The position numbers and the translations under genes were made by a program. Of a stretch of 64,000 nt of DNA, positions 36,629-45,483 are shown piece after piece; the first letter of the stretch is position 1; each line of letters opens with the position of its first letter. The notes beneath the pieces were generated by a model. The model was not told where the DNA came from, made no database searches, and saw only the letters and a list, made by a program, of their open reading frames with translations. Source of the stretch: Streptomyces sp. CB01881 (GTDB lineage: Bacteria; Actinomycetota; Actinomycetes; Streptomycetales; Streptomycetaceae); contig NZ_CP026498.1 in NCBI RefSeq assembly GCF_002953255.1, positions 1,220,703 to 1,284,702 of the forward strand. Reading direction: 5' to 3'.

Positions 36629-38056
36629 ATGCAGCAGCTGACCACCCTGGCGCGCGACAGCCGCGCGCTCGCCGCCCTCGCCGTCCCGCTCGCCCTCACC
36701 CAGCTCGCCCAGGTCGCCCTCACCACCACCGACACGATCATGATGGGTGTCCTGGGTACCGAGGCGCTGGCTGCCGGCGGCCTCGCCCTGGTGATCTTCA
36801 ACCAGCTCCGCACCATGGGCGTCGGGCTGGTGACCTCCGTCGGCAACCAGGTGGCAGCCGCAGCAGCCCGCGCCGAGCGCGCAGCCGACAACGAGGCCGT
36901 CGCCGTCGCGGGTGCGGACGGCGACGAGGTGCGCGGCCTGGTGCGAGCCGCGATGGCTGTCGCCACCCTCGCCGGCCTGGCCGGGGCCGTCCTGATGGTC
37001 CTCATCGGCCAGGCCGCCACCTGGCTCGGCCAGGACGCCGCCATCGCCCACCGCGCCCAGGGCATGCTCGCCGCCCTCGCCCCCGGCCTCGTGCCCTGCC
37101 TGTGGTTCCAGGCCGTCCGCCAGTTCACCGTCGGCATGCGACGCCCCCAGGCCCTGCTGCAGATCACCCTCGCCTCCGTCGCCGTCAACGCCGCCCTCAA
37201 CTGGGCCTTCATCCACGGCACCTGGGGCCTGCCGCAGCTCGGCCTCACCGGCATCGGCGTCGCCACCAGCAGCGTCTACCTGTTGTCCTTCCTCGCCCTC
37301 TACGCCTCCGCGCGCCGCGACCCGCAGCTGGCCCCGCTCCTCAGCCCGGACTTCTGGCGCGCCGACGCGGCGACCGTCCGCCGCCTGCTCGGCCTGGGCA
37401 CCCCCATCGCGGCCACCTACGGCTCCGAGGCCGGGTTCTTCTCCGTCACCGCCCTGCTCGCCGGCAGCTTCGGGCCGGCGGCGCTCGCCGCGCACACCGC
37501 CGTCAACCAGCTCGTCTACATCGTCTTCCAGGTCGCCGTCGGCCTCTCCCACGCCGCCTCCATCAACGTCAGCCGCGAACTCGCCCTCGGCGCGTACGCC
37601 GCCGCCCGCCGCATCAAGAACACCGCGCTCGCCTGCGGCGCCGCGGCCACCACCCTGGTCGGCCTTGCCTACCTCACGCTCCCGGACCTCGTCCTGCGCC
37701 CCTACTTCGACCCGGACTCCGTTGCCGACCAGCAGGGCCTGCAGATCGCCACCGGTCTGCTCTCCGTGGTCGCCGTCCTCCAGTTCTTCGACTGCGCCCA
37801 GAACATCGGCGTCGGACTGCTGCGCGGTCTCGACGACACCGGGAGCGGCTTCCGCATCACCCTCATCGGCTACTGGGCCGTCGGCCTGCCCGCCGCATGG
37901 CTCCTCGCCTACCCCCTCGGCGGCGACACCCGCGGCCTGTGGCTCGGCCTGCTCGTCGGCCTGGCCACCACCGCCGTCCTCCTCCTGCGCCGCTACAGCC
38001 GTGCCCTCACCGCCAAGGCCGCCGCGGCGCCCGAGAGCGTGGCCGCCGGAGCCTGA
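36629..38056 (+). CDS. MATE family exporter
   Basis: This membrane protein of about 475 residues has twelve predicted spans in the MATE arrangement (two six-helix halves; first half starts LAVPLALTQLAQVALTTTDTIMMG, second LLGLGTPIAATYGSEAGFFSV). MATE proteins are Na+/H+-driven drug and metabolite exporters. It is the last gene of the iron-controlled operon and is the likely efflux route for the metallophore. I chose ATG 36629; GTG at 36617 is also possible. A polar insertion (about residues 75-100) separates spans two and three. Confidence 0.88.
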   Translation: MQQLTTLARDSRALAALAVPLALTQLAQVALTTTDTIMMGVLGTEALAAGGLALVIFNQLRTMGVGLVTSVGNQVAAAAARAERAADNEAVAVAGADGDEVRGLVRAAMAVATLAGLAGAVLMVLIGQAATWLGQDAAIAHRAQGMLAALAPGLVPCLWFQAVRQFTVGMRRPQALLQITLASVAVNAALNWAFIHGTWGLPQLGLTGIGVATSSVYLLSFLALYASARRDPQLAPLLSPDFWRADAATVRRLLGLGTPIAATYGSEAGFFSVTALLAGSFGPAALAAHTAVNQLVYIVFQVAVGLSHAASINVSRELALGAYAAARRIKNTALACGAAATTLVGLAYLTLPDLVLRPYFDPDSVADQQGLQIATGLLSVVAVLQFFDCAQNIGVGLLRGLDDTGSGFRITLIGYWAVGLPAAWLLAYPLGGDTRGLWLGLLVGLATTAVLLLRRYSRALTAKAAAAPESVAAGA

Positions 38057-38078
38057 CAGCCACCTGCAGGTCCGCACC

Positions 38079-38110
38079 GGGGGCGGGGAACCCGGACGGC
38101 CCCCGCCCCC
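38079..38110 (+). terminator. GC hairpin after the MATE gene
   Basis: GGGGGCGGGG (38079-38088) pairs with CCCCGCCCCC (38101-38110) around a 12-nt loop, 23 nt after the MATE stop. There is no U-tract, as is common for Streptomyces terminators. It would separate the metallophore operon from the next promoter. Confidence 0.55.
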
Positions 38111-38132
38111 CGGGCACACTCCGGACCCGTAG

Positions 38133-38189
38133 GTGACCGTGGTACCGCGGTACTACGGTCACGCCGATGATCGGCCCGCGGTACCACGG
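38133..38189. promoter_or_regulatory. 30-bp palindrome plus third half-site before ABC/TCS operon
   Basis: A near-perfect 30-bp inverted repeat is centred at 38147/38148 (arms start GTGACCGT and end ACGGTCAC). Its left half CCGTGGTACCGCGG (38137-38150) appears again in reverse orientation at 38176-38189. This lies 77-133 nt before the ABC ATPase start and looks like an operator array, probably for the operon's own NarL-type response regulator or a TetR protein. Confidence 0.65.
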
Positions 38190-38265
38190 ATCGCGCCGCC
38201 CCCGCCCCTAGCGTGGAACACGAGGGCGGCCGGGACGGCCCGGCCCCGGAGCACAGAGGTGAGCG

Positions 38266-39225
38266 ATGATCGAGGCGCACCAGCTGACGAAGCGCTACGG
38301 CGAGAAGACCGCCGTGGACCGGCTGGACTTCACGGTCAGGCCGGGGACGGTGACGGGCTTCCTCGGGCCCAACGGAGCCGGCAAGTCCACCACCATGCGG
38401 ATGATCGTCGGCCTCGACGCCCCCACCAGCGGGACGGTCCGGGTCAACGGCCGCCGCTACGCCGAGCACGCGGCACCGCTGCAGGAGGTCGGCGCGCTGC
38501 TGGAGGCCAAGTCGATCCACCCGGGCCGCTCCGCCTTCAACCACCTGATGGTCCAGGCCCACACCCACGGCATCCCGCGCCGCCGGGTCGAGGAGGTCAT
38601 CGAGCTGACCGGCCTCGGCTCGGTGGCCCGCAAGCGTGCCGGGGCGTTCTCGCTCGGCATGGGCCAGCGCCTCGGCATCGCCTCGGCCCTGCTCGGCGAC
38701 CCGGCCACCGTGATGCTGGACGAACCGGTCAACGGCCTCGACCCCGAGGGCGTCCTGTGGATCCGCAACCTCCTCACCTCGCTCGCCGCCGAGGGCCGCA
38801 CCGTCTTCGTCTCCTCCCACCTGATGAGCGAGGTCGCGCTCGTCGCCGACCACCTGATCGTCGTCGGAAGGGGCCGGCTGCTCGCCGACACCACCGTGCA
38901 GGAGCTGGTCCGCGAGGCCGGGGGAGACGCCGTGAAGGTCGTCAGCGCCGACTCGGCCCGGCTGCGCTCGGCCCTGGCCGGAGCAGACGTGGAGATCACC
39001 GGCCGGACCGGCTCGGAGGAACTCCTCGTCACCGGCCGCACGGCCCGCGAGATCGGCCTCACCGCCGCCGAGCACGGCATCGCCCTCTTCGAGCTCACCC
39101 CCCGGACGGTCTCCCTGGAGGAGGCGTTCATGGACCTGACCAGGGACGCCGTCGAGTACCACGGCACCACCACCGCCAAGGCCGCCGACACCGTCGGCAC
39201 CGAGACCCCGAGGAGCGTGGCATGA
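38266..39225 (+). CDS. ABC-2 type transporter ATP-binding protein
   Basis: This 319-residue ATPase of the drug/antibiotic efflux (DrrA/CcmA-like) type has Walker A GPNGAGKSTT near 34, signature FSLGMGQR near 131, Walker B VMLDEPVNGLD near 153, and a C-terminal DrrA-like domain. AGAGGTGAG precedes the ATG. It works with the next gene. Its linkage to a histidine kinase and response regulator suggests export or sensing of a cell-envelope agent. Confidence 0.92.
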   Translation: MIEAHQLTKRYGEKTAVDRLDFTVRPGTVTGFLGPNGAGKSTTMRMIVGLDAPTSGTVRVNGRRYAEHAAPLQEVGALLEAKSIHPGRSAFNHLMVQAHTHGIPRRRVEEVIELTGLGSVARKRAGAFSLGMGQRLGIASALLGDPATVMLDEPVNGLDPEGVLWIRNLLTSLAAEGRTVFVSSHLMSEVALVADHLIVVGRGRLLADTTVQELVREAGGDAVKVVSADSARLRSALAGADVEITGRTGSEELLVTGRTAREIGLTAAEHGIALFELTPRTVSLEEAFMDLTRDAVEYHGTTTAKAADTVGTETPRSVA

Positions 39226-40070
39226 GCACCATCGCCCCGAGCCCGACGTCCAAGAGCGCCGACCACCGGCCCACGGGCCACGCCTACAAGGTGACGGCGG
39301 GCCGCGTGCTGCGCTCCGAGTGGGCCAAGCTGTGGTCGCTGCGCTCCACCTGGATCACCCTCGGCCTGGCCCTGCTCTTCCTGGTGGCCTTCGGCCTGAT
39401 CGCCGCGTTCCAGTTCAAGTCGCGGATGGCCTCGGGCCGCCCGATGGACCGGGACTTCGCCCAGGCGAGCACCCTGAGCCTGTCGCTGTTCGGCACCAAC
39501 TTCGCCCAGCTGGCGCTCGGCGTCCTCGGCGTGCTGGTCGCCGCCGGCGAGTACTCGACCGGCATGATCCGCTCCACCCTCGCCGCCGTGCCGCGCCGCC
39601 TGCCCGTGCTGTGGTCCAAGGCCGCCGTGTTCGGCCTGATCGCGCTGGTGCTCGGCACCGTCGGGGTGTTCGCCGTCTTCCTCGCCGACAGCCGCATCCT
39701 CTCCGGCACCCGCGCGGCGATGACCCTCTCCGACGCAGGCGTCGTGCGCGGCCTGCTGGGCGCCGGACTCTACCTCGCCCTCGTCGGCGTCATCGGCGTC
39801 GCCCTCGGCGCACTCCTGCGCTCGGTGGCCGGCGGCATCGCCGTCCTGGTGGCCACCCTGATGCTGATCCCCGGGCTGACCGCACTGCTGCCCACCTCGT
39901 GGCAGGACCACATCAGCCCCTACCTGCCCAGCCACGCGGGCGAGGCGATGTTCGCCCTCCACCACGACACCACCACCCTGTCCCCGACCGCCGGACTGAT
40001 CGTCTTCCTCGGGTGGACCGTCCTCGCCCTGACCGGGGCCGCCGTGCGCCTCGTGCGCACTGACGCCTGA
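39222..40070 (+). CDS. ABC-2 type transporter permease
   Basis: This 282-residue membrane protein has about six spans and an N-terminal cytoplasmic segment ending RVLRSEWAKLWSLRSTW, the usual start of actinobacterial ABC-2 permeases. The GEYSTGMIRSTLAAVPRR loop is also typical. ATGA overlap with the ATPase gene. Confidence 0.92.
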   Translation: MSTIAPSPTSKSADHRPTGHAYKVTAGRVLRSEWAKLWSLRSTWITLGLALLFLVAFGLIAAFQFKSRMASGRPMDRDFAQASTLSLSLFGTNFAQLALGVLGVLVAAGEYSTGMIRSTLAAVPRRLPVLWSKAAVFGLIALVLGTVGVFAVFLADSRILSGTRAAMTLSDAGVVRGLLGAGLYLALVGVIGVALGALLRSVAGGIAVLVATLMLIPGLTALLPTSWQDHISPYLPSHAGEAMFALHHDTTTLSPTAGLIVFLGWTVLALTGAAVRLVRTDA

Positions 40071-40164
40071 GGAACCGCCGGTGCGGCGGCGCGCACCCCC
40101 GCCGCCGCACCCCTTCTCCCTCGATCCGGACCGGCGCCCGGCGCGACCGGGCGACGATGGACAG

Positions 40165-41496
40165 GTGACAACCGTGAACGACCAGTACGCCGCCGCCCCG
40201 GGCACCGACCTGCTGTCGGCCCACCCGGTGTTCGGCCGCCTGGCCCGGTTCGGCCAGCGCGTCCGACAGGCGGACCGCAACCACCCCTGGGTCCTGGACA
40301 CCGCCGTGGTCGCCCTGGTCTTCGTGCTGTTCTGCGTGCCCGACCTCGTCCGGGGCAGCGCCACCGGCCCGTTCCACGCCGACGGCGACTCCCCGCACGA
40401 GCACCGGATCGCCTTCACCCACCTGGCCCTGCCGGCCATGCTGGCCTTCCAGGCCGGCCTGGTCCTGCCCCTGCTCTGGCGGCGCCGCCGACCCGCCGCG
40501 GCCTTCGCAGCGATCATGGCCGTCTTCGTGATCCAGTGGTCGCTCGGCGCCGCACTGCGCGCGGACGTGGCCCTGCTGGTCGCCCTCTACAGCCTCGCCC
40601 TGCACGGCAGCCTGCGGAAGCTGGCCTGGGCGTGCGGCGCCATGGCCGGCGCCCTGGCCCTGGTCGCGGTCGAGCTGTCCTCCGGCGTGTCGCTCGGCGA
40701 CGCGCTGTTCTTCCTGTTCAGCGCCGCGATCGCCGCGGTCGCCCTCGGCATCGCCGTGCGGATCCGCCGCGCCCAGCTCGCCGGGCTGCGCGAGCGCGCA
40801 GCCCGGCTGGAAATCGAGCGCGACCAGCGCAGCCGGCTCGCCACGGCCCACGAGCGGGCCAGGGTGGCCCGTGAGATGCACGACATCATCGGCCACAACC
40901 TGTCCGTCATCGTCACCCTCGCCGACGGCGGTGCCTACGCGGCCCAGGCGGCTCCCGACCGAGGCCGTGAAGCACTGCTCCTGATCGGGGAGACGAGCCG
41001 CCAGGCGCTCGGCGAGCTGCGCCGCATGCTCGGTGTCCTGCGCGACCAGGGCGACCAGGCCGCCGAGTTCGCCCCGCAACCGGGCATCGGCGACCTCGAC
41101 GCCCTGTGCACCCGGATCCGCGCCGCCGGCCCTCAGGTCGTCTACACCGCCGCCGGCGAACTCGACCAGCTGGACCGCGGCGTCCAGCTGATGGCCTACC
41201 GCATCGTCCAGGAGGCCCTCACCAACGCCCTCAAGCACGCCGGCCCCGACACGCGGGCCCACGTCACCCTGGCTGCCGACACCGCCCGGCTGAAGGTGCG
41301 CGTCCGGGACACCGGCCCGAGCGGTCGTGACCGCACGCCCGCGCACGGCGCCACCGAGGGCCACGGGATCTCGGGAATGCGTGAACGCGCGGCGGTGTAC
41401 GGCGGCACTGTCACGGCCGGTCCCGGCCCCGGGGCAGGATGGACCGTCGAGGCCGAACTCGACCTCACCCCCGACCCGACAGGCGGCCCGACGTGA
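40165..41496 (+). CDS. Sensor histidine kinase (NarL/DesK-type, HisKA_3)
   Basis: This membrane kinase of about 443 residues has four or five N-terminal spans (residues 45-205), a coiled-coil linker, the phospho-acceptor His239 in REMHDIIGHNLS, and an HATPase domain with QEALTNALKHA and the HGISGMRERAAVYGG G-box. GTG at 40165 is used; GTG at 40174 has a better-spaced GGACAGG. It pairs with the next gene, which overlaps it by 4 nt (GTGA). Confidence 0.9.
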   Translation: MTTVNDQYAAAPGTDLLSAHPVFGRLARFGQRVRQADRNHPWVLDTAVVALVFVLFCVPDLVRGSATGPFHADGDSPHEHRIAFTHLALPAMLAFQAGLVLPLLWRRRRPAAAFAAIMAVFVIQWSLGAALRADVALLVALYSLALHGSLRKLAWACGAMAGALALVAVELSSGVSLGDALFFLFSAAIAAVALGIAVRIRRAQLAGLRERAARLEIERDQRSRLATAHERARVAREMHDIIGHNLSVIVTLADGGAYAAQAAPDRGREALLLIGETSRQALGELRRMLGVLRDQGDQAAEFAPQPGIGDLDALCTRIRAAGPQVVYTAAGELDQLDRGVQLMAYRIVQEALTNALKHAGPDTRAHVTLAADTARLKVRVRDTGPSGRDRTPAHGATEGHGISGMRERAAVYGGTVTAGPGPGAGWTVEAELDLTPDPTGGPT

Positions 41497-42170
41497 CCAC
41501 CGTCCTCATCGTGGACGACCAGCCCCTGCAGCGCTACGGCTTCCGCATGCTGCTGGAGAGCCAGCCCGACACCGAGGTGGTCGGCGAGGCCGCCCACGGC
41601 GCCGAGGCCGTCCGGCTGACCGCCGACCTGCGGCCGGACGTCGTCCTGATGGACATCCGCATGCCCGGCATGGACGGCATCGAGGCCACCCGTCAGATCG
41701 TCGCCACCGGCGGCCGCTCGCGCATCCTCGTCCTGACCACCTTCGACCTCGACGAGTACGCCCACGCCGCGCTGCGCGCCGGGGCCAGCGGTTTCCTCCT
41801 CAAGGACGCCCGCCCCGAAGAACTCCTCGCCGGCATCCGCGCGGTGGCCGAAGGCGACGCGGTCGTGGCCCCGGCCATCACGCGGCGCCTCCTCGACACC
41901 TACGCCCACCGCCTGCCGTTCCGTCCCCCCGGCGCGATGCCCGCTCCCGACGAACGCCTGGACTCCCTGACCGACCGCGAACGGGAGATCCTCGTCGCCA
42001 TCGCCCACGGTTGGACCAACGCCGAGATCGCCCAACGACTGGTTCTCGCGGAATCCACGGTCAAGACCCACGTGAGCCGGGTACTGGCCAAGATCGGCGC
42101 TCGGGACCGCGTGCAGGCTGTGATCTTCGCCTACGACCGCGGCCTGACCCACCCGAACCCGCCGGCCTGA
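41493..42170 (+). CDS. NarL/LuxR-type response regulator
   Basis: This 225-residue protein has a receiver domain with the phosphorylated Asp54 in VVLMDIRMPGMDG and a switch Thr in LTTFDLDEY, and a C-terminal LuxR helix-turn-helix (LTDREREILVAIAHGWTNAEIAQRLVLAESTVKTHVSR). It is the cognate partner of the kinase and probably binds the palindromic array at 38133-38189 to control the transporter. Confidence 0.92.
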   Translation: MTTVLIVDDQPLQRYGFRMLLESQPDTEVVGEAAHGAEAVRLTADLRPDVVLMDIRMPGMDGIEATRQIVATGGRSRILVLTTFDLDEYAHAALRAGASGFLLKDARPEELLAGIRAVAEGDAVVAPAITRRLLDTYAHRLPFRPPGAMPAPDERLDSLTDREREILVAIAHGWTNAEIAQRLVLAESTVKTHVSRVLAKIGARDRVQAVIFAYDRGLTHPNPPA

Positions 42171-42372
42171 CCGCCCTTCCTCGCTCTCCCCTGCCCTCCC
42201 CGCCGGCCCTCGCCTGACGAGCGTGCCCCGGACTCGCCGGCCGGCCACGCCGGTGCGTTCCGCCACCCGCGCTCCGCCGCCCGGGCCGGCTCACCGGGCC
42301 GACGGTCCGTGCTGCTGACGTGTCCTCCGCTCGCGTCCTCGGCGCACGGGGCGCGACGACCTGCGTGCGCGT

Positions 42373-42424
42373 GCCCGGGTGGGGTGTGGGTGAGCCGGTC
42401 GGCTCACCCACACCCCACCCGGGC
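42373..42424. terminator. Strong bidirectional terminator, 24-bp perfect stem
   Basis: The arms 42373-42396 and 42401-42424 are exact reverse complements around a GGTC tetraloop. It sits between the 3' ends of the response regulator (plus) and the CopD-like gene (minus), so it can stop both transcripts. The remainder of the 42171-42448 gap shows nothing else. Confidence 0.85.
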
Positions 42425-42448
42425 GAAACCCCGCGGAGGGTACGACCG

Positions 42449-43621
42449 TCAGGCCGCTGCGGACGGGAGCCCGCGGCGGGCGAGCGCGTCCGAGGCCTTG
42501 GCGGTGGCGTAGAGGGAGACGACCAGCGCGATGGCGAGAGCAGCGCCGCCGGCGAACAGGGTGCCGGAGGAAACGGCCTTCGGACTGCCCGCCTCGGTGC
42601 GGGCCGAGCCGGCGATGAACGGGAGCACGACGAGCACGGCCACGCCGAGGACCACCTCGCCCCAGACGACCTTGGGGAAGTGCCGCAGGGTCAGGTGCAG
42701 CAGGGAGACGGTGTCGTCGGTGGTGCGGGCCCGGGCGATGCGGGGCATCAGCCAGAACTGGTTGAAGGCGCCCGCGGTGACCAGGCCGGCGACCAGGAGG
42801 ATCTTGACGAGCAGTGCGATGCCGTAGCCGGTGGTCCAGAGCTGGGAGATGCCGCCCACGTGCTTCCAACCGAGCCAGAGACCGGAGATGGTGACCGCGC
42901 CGACGCAGACCATGGCGACGAGGCCGAAGCGCCGCCACGTGTCGGCCCAGAGCAGCCCGGCGCCGGCGCCGAGGCGCTTGCGGGTGCCGGCCAAGGTGAC
43001 CAGCAGGGCCAGTCCGCCGAGCCAGACGGTGCCGGAGACGATGTGGGCCTGGTCGAAGACCGGGTTGAGCCACGCGTCGAGGTCGGCCGGGGTTGTGGTC
43101 GGCACGCCGGCGATCAGGGTGACCGTCAGGGAGAGCGGCAGGGCGGTCAGGGCGATCCGGTCCGTGTGGCGGCGGGCGGCCGGGGTGAAAAGGGCGATCA
43201 GCGTGGCGGCGGTCGCCACCAGGACGAGGTTCTGGACCAGGTAGACGGTGCCTTGGGCGATCCAGGCGCCCTTGGCCGCAGGAGCACGCAGGTAGTCCCA
43301 GATCCGGTCCGGCGCCAGGGCGTCACCGAAGGGCATGCCCTTGCCGGCCCGGGCGACCCGCGCGGCGAGCTGGAAGTAGCCCGCGACCAGCAGGACCACG
43401 CCCGCCCAGGCGAGGTAGTGGGCGGTGCGTCTGCGCAGGACTTGGGCGTCCTCGGTGTTCGTTTCCGGCGCCCGCAGTGCCGGGCGGACCGTGGTCGCGT
43501 AGGTGACGGTGGTGCCGATGGCCCCGCTGAGACCGATGAAATAGCCGGTCTTGGTGAGGGCCCGCCAGAGCTGGGGCATGGCGTATCCGGCCGTGGTCGC
43601 GGCCAACGAGGCAGTGTGCAT
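42449..43621 (-). CDS. CopD-like copper/metal resistance membrane protein
   Basis: This protein of about 390 residues with nine to ten predicted spans contains a CopD domain (about 200-330: DQAHIVSGTVWLGGLALLV, WTTGYGIALLVKILLVAGLVTAGAFNQFWLMPRI). CopD proteins are linked to copper uptake or periplasmic copper handling. The ATG at 43621 has no ribosome-binding site and lies only 5 nt from an iron box, so either the transcript is near leaderless or translation starts further in. The tandem iron boxes upstream imply iron-dependent control, unusual for CopD. Confidence 0.82.
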   Translation of the reverse strand: MHTASLAATTAGYAMPQLWRALTKTGYFIGLSGAIGTTVTYATTVRPALRAPETNTEDAQVLRRRTAHYLAWAGVVLLVAGYFQLAARVARAGKGMPFGDALAPDRIWDYLRAPAAKGAWIAQGTVYLVQNLVLVATAATLIALFTPAARRHTDRIALTALPLSLTVTLIAGVPTTTPADLDAWLNPVFDQAHIVSGTVWLGGLALLVTLAGTRKRLGAGAGLLWADTWRRFGLVAMVCVGAVTISGLWLGWKHVGGISQLWTTGYGIALLVKILLVAGLVTAGAFNQFWLMPRIARARTTDDTVSLLHLTLRHFPKVVWGEVVLGVAVLVVLPFIAGSARTEAGSPKAVSSGTLFAGGAALAIALVVSLYATAKASDALARRGLPSAAA

Positions 43622-44391
43622 AAGGTGAGGCTAGCCTAAATAAGGCCAGCCTTATATCGGCTGTCCACAGTTCGGCCGATCGTCACCAATTCGTGAGCAG
43701 CGGCGCCCTGAGCAGGGCCGACGCCCGAGGACGGCGCCGGGCGCACCGACGGGAGCCTTCCTCGCCCCGGCCCCGGAGGGCCGACCCCGCGAAGGGCCAG
43801 CCCCACGGAGGGCCCACTCCGCGGAGACTCGCGGGCTGCCCGAAGAGGACACAGAAGCCGCCGTGGGCGATTCCCGGCCCGTTGCCCGACGGGAAGCGAC
43901 CGGTCACCGCCGGGCCCTGCAATCCCGGCGGGCATTCGACCGGGGGCATTGTCGCCGGGATGCGCGACCGAACGGGCGACGACCGCCAGTGGTGTGAATT
44001 GGAGCTTGAGGCAGTAGGCCCAGAACGGAATTGTCCGACCGCCGCTCAGAGCCCTTGTCATTCCCGCGTCATTTCCATGGAAATCAGGTTGCCGGGCTGT
44101 CGACCCAGGCGAATCCGTACGACCGCAGGCCGCCGGAGGCCGGTGCCCACCCGTCGACGTGTTCCGACGGCGGCACTCCGGCATCCGGCATCCGGCCTGC
44201 GGACAAGATCCGCCAGAATGGAATGTCAATATCTCATCAACGATGCACAAGGAGTCGCTCCGAACGGACAAGCGTTCAATTCCCGCCTGTCCAACCGAAA
44301 CCCTGTCCCTGCGACTACAGTGCGATTCCTGAGCCGACTTCCGGGGGCGTCGGCGGCAGGCGTCCATGAGAACACGGTCGATAGCGGAGAC
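43622..44391. other. Divergent intergenic region, CopD / DUF4388, 770 bp
   Basis: I see no supported gene, although frames stay open on both strands. Composition is less GC-rich than the neighbouring genes, typical of non-coding DNA. It contains tandem iron boxes at its left end and a perfect 14-bp palindrome ATTTCCATGGAAAT at 44071-44084. Promoters for both flanking genes must be here. Confidence 0.6.
43626..43655 (-). promoter_or_regulatory. Two adjacent iron boxes upstream of CopD-like gene
   Basis: TGAGGCTAGCCTAA (43626-43639; perfect core AGGCTAGCCT) and ATAAGGC-CA-GCCTTAT (43640-43655; perfect 7-bp arms) are directly adjacent. Paired DtxR/IdeR dimers bind such offset boxes. The pair overlaps the expected start region of the CopD-like gene. 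Confidence 0.78.
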
Positions 44392-45387
44392 ATGTCAGAA
44401 ATCGGTATACCGACGCACCGGAATCCCGGTCCCCGTACGGGGGAAGCCGGCTCCGCGAGGGTATTGCCGCTGTCCGCGGCCTCGCGGCCGGGCGGCGCGG
44501 GGCTGGACTTCGCCAGGGTGCTGATGGAGGTCCCGCACGGCCGCCTCTCCGGGACGCTCCTCGTGACGGGTGACCCCGGCGGCCGCTTCCACCTCGAAAA
44601 CGGCGTCATCCTGGAGGTCACCTCCCCCGGTTCGCCGGGAGTCGAGACCCTCCTCCTGCGCTCCGGCCGTGTCACCGAGACCGACTGGGCGTCGGCGGTC
44701 CGCTCCGGGGCCGCCGGGTGGCGCGTGGGCGCCGAACTGGTCGCCCGGGAACTGGTCGGCTCGGCCGAGCTGCAACTGATCTGCGCGATGGCGGCGCTGG
44801 ACGGGGCCCTGGCGATGGGAATGGGCCGGATCGACCGGGTCGCGCTCGATCCCGAGCCGCCGGCCACCTGCTTCGCCGCACCGGAGGGCATCGAACCGGA
44901 GTGGCTGAGCCGCGAGAGCGAGCGGCGGATCAGGGCCCTGGGCGGACAGCCGGTCTCACCGTTCCGCGACCGGTTGTCGCGGACCGACGCCGGGACCCGG
45001 CTCCTGGACGACGGGATCGCCGGCGAACGGCGGGACATCCTGCAAAGGGCCAACGGCAGGCGCAGTTCCCGCGACATCGCCTTCCTGCTCGGACGGGGCC
45101 TCTACGCCGTGACGGTCGAGGCCTCACGCCTGCTGCACGAAGGGCTGGTCGACGTCGCGCCCCCGGCCCTGGGGGCGGCCGACGGGCCCGCCCCCGCTCC
45201 GGAGTACGGACGGAACCCGGAGCCGACCGGTCAGCCGGGCCGCACCGAGGAAGCGTCGCGGCTGCCGCGGCGCCGGCCGGGGACCAGCGGGATCACCGGC
45301 GTCCTTCCCCTGCGCCCCGTCTCCGGCCCCTGGCGGCCCCCGACGGCGCTCACCGCGGAGGACCGGCGGTTCGGCAGCGCGCAGTAG
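44392..45387 (+). CDS. DUF4388 (PATAN-like) domain protein
   Basis: This 331-residue soluble protein has a DUF4388-like domain in about residues 45-140: LMEVPHGRLSGTLLVTGDPGGRFHLENGVILEVTSPG, then a VETLLLRSGRVTETDWASAV segment. DUF4388/PATAN domains occur in bacterial signalling proteins, often beside roadblock proteins and small GTPases. A helix-rich C-terminal part (200-260: GERRDILQRANGRRSSRDIAFLLGRGLYAVTVEASRLLHEGLV) resembles a degenerate winged helix. ATG 44392 is used with GGAG close upstream; the in-frame extension to 43693 lacks coding character. It is followed by two roadblock genes. Confidence 0.75.
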   Translation: MSEIGIPTHRNPGPRTGEAGSARVLPLSAASRPGGAGLDFARVLMEVPHGRLSGTLLVTGDPGGRFHLENGVILEVTSPGSPGVETLLLRSGRVTETDWASAVRSGAAGWRVGAELVARELVGSAELQLICAMAALDGALAMGMGRIDRVALDPEPPATCFAAPEGIEPEWLSRESERRIRALGGQPVSPFRDRLSRTDAGTRLLDDGIAGERRDILQRANGRRSSRDIAFLLGRGLYAVTVEASRLLHEGLVDVAPPALGAADGPAPAPEYGRNPEPTGQPGRTEEASRLPRRRPGTSGITGVLPLRPVSGPWRPPTALTAEDRRFGSAQ

Positions 45388-45483
45388 CAGTCACCGCGGA
45401 CGTACCCGGCGCGTGCCGGGTGGACGAACGGACCGGGCGGCGACGGCTCGTCGGCGCCCGGCGACCCAATCAACGGGAGAACC

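Noticed and set aside
32176..38056. Staphyloferrin B cluster
   Set aside because: SbnA/B/H-like genes are present but no NIS synthetases (IucA/IucC type) and no citrate synthase-like gene; an oxygenase and Dpp-type importer do not fit.
36305..38119. A 604-codon minus-strand frame under the MATE gene
   Set aside because: Gly/Asp/Glu-rich shadow of a clear 12-span transporter on the plus strand.
43636..44367. Minus-strand 243-codon frame and the plus-strand extension of the DUF4388 gene to 43693
   Set aside because: Both lack conserved sequence, cross the less GC-rich spacer and would overlap each other; the better-supported start of the plus-strand gene is 44392.
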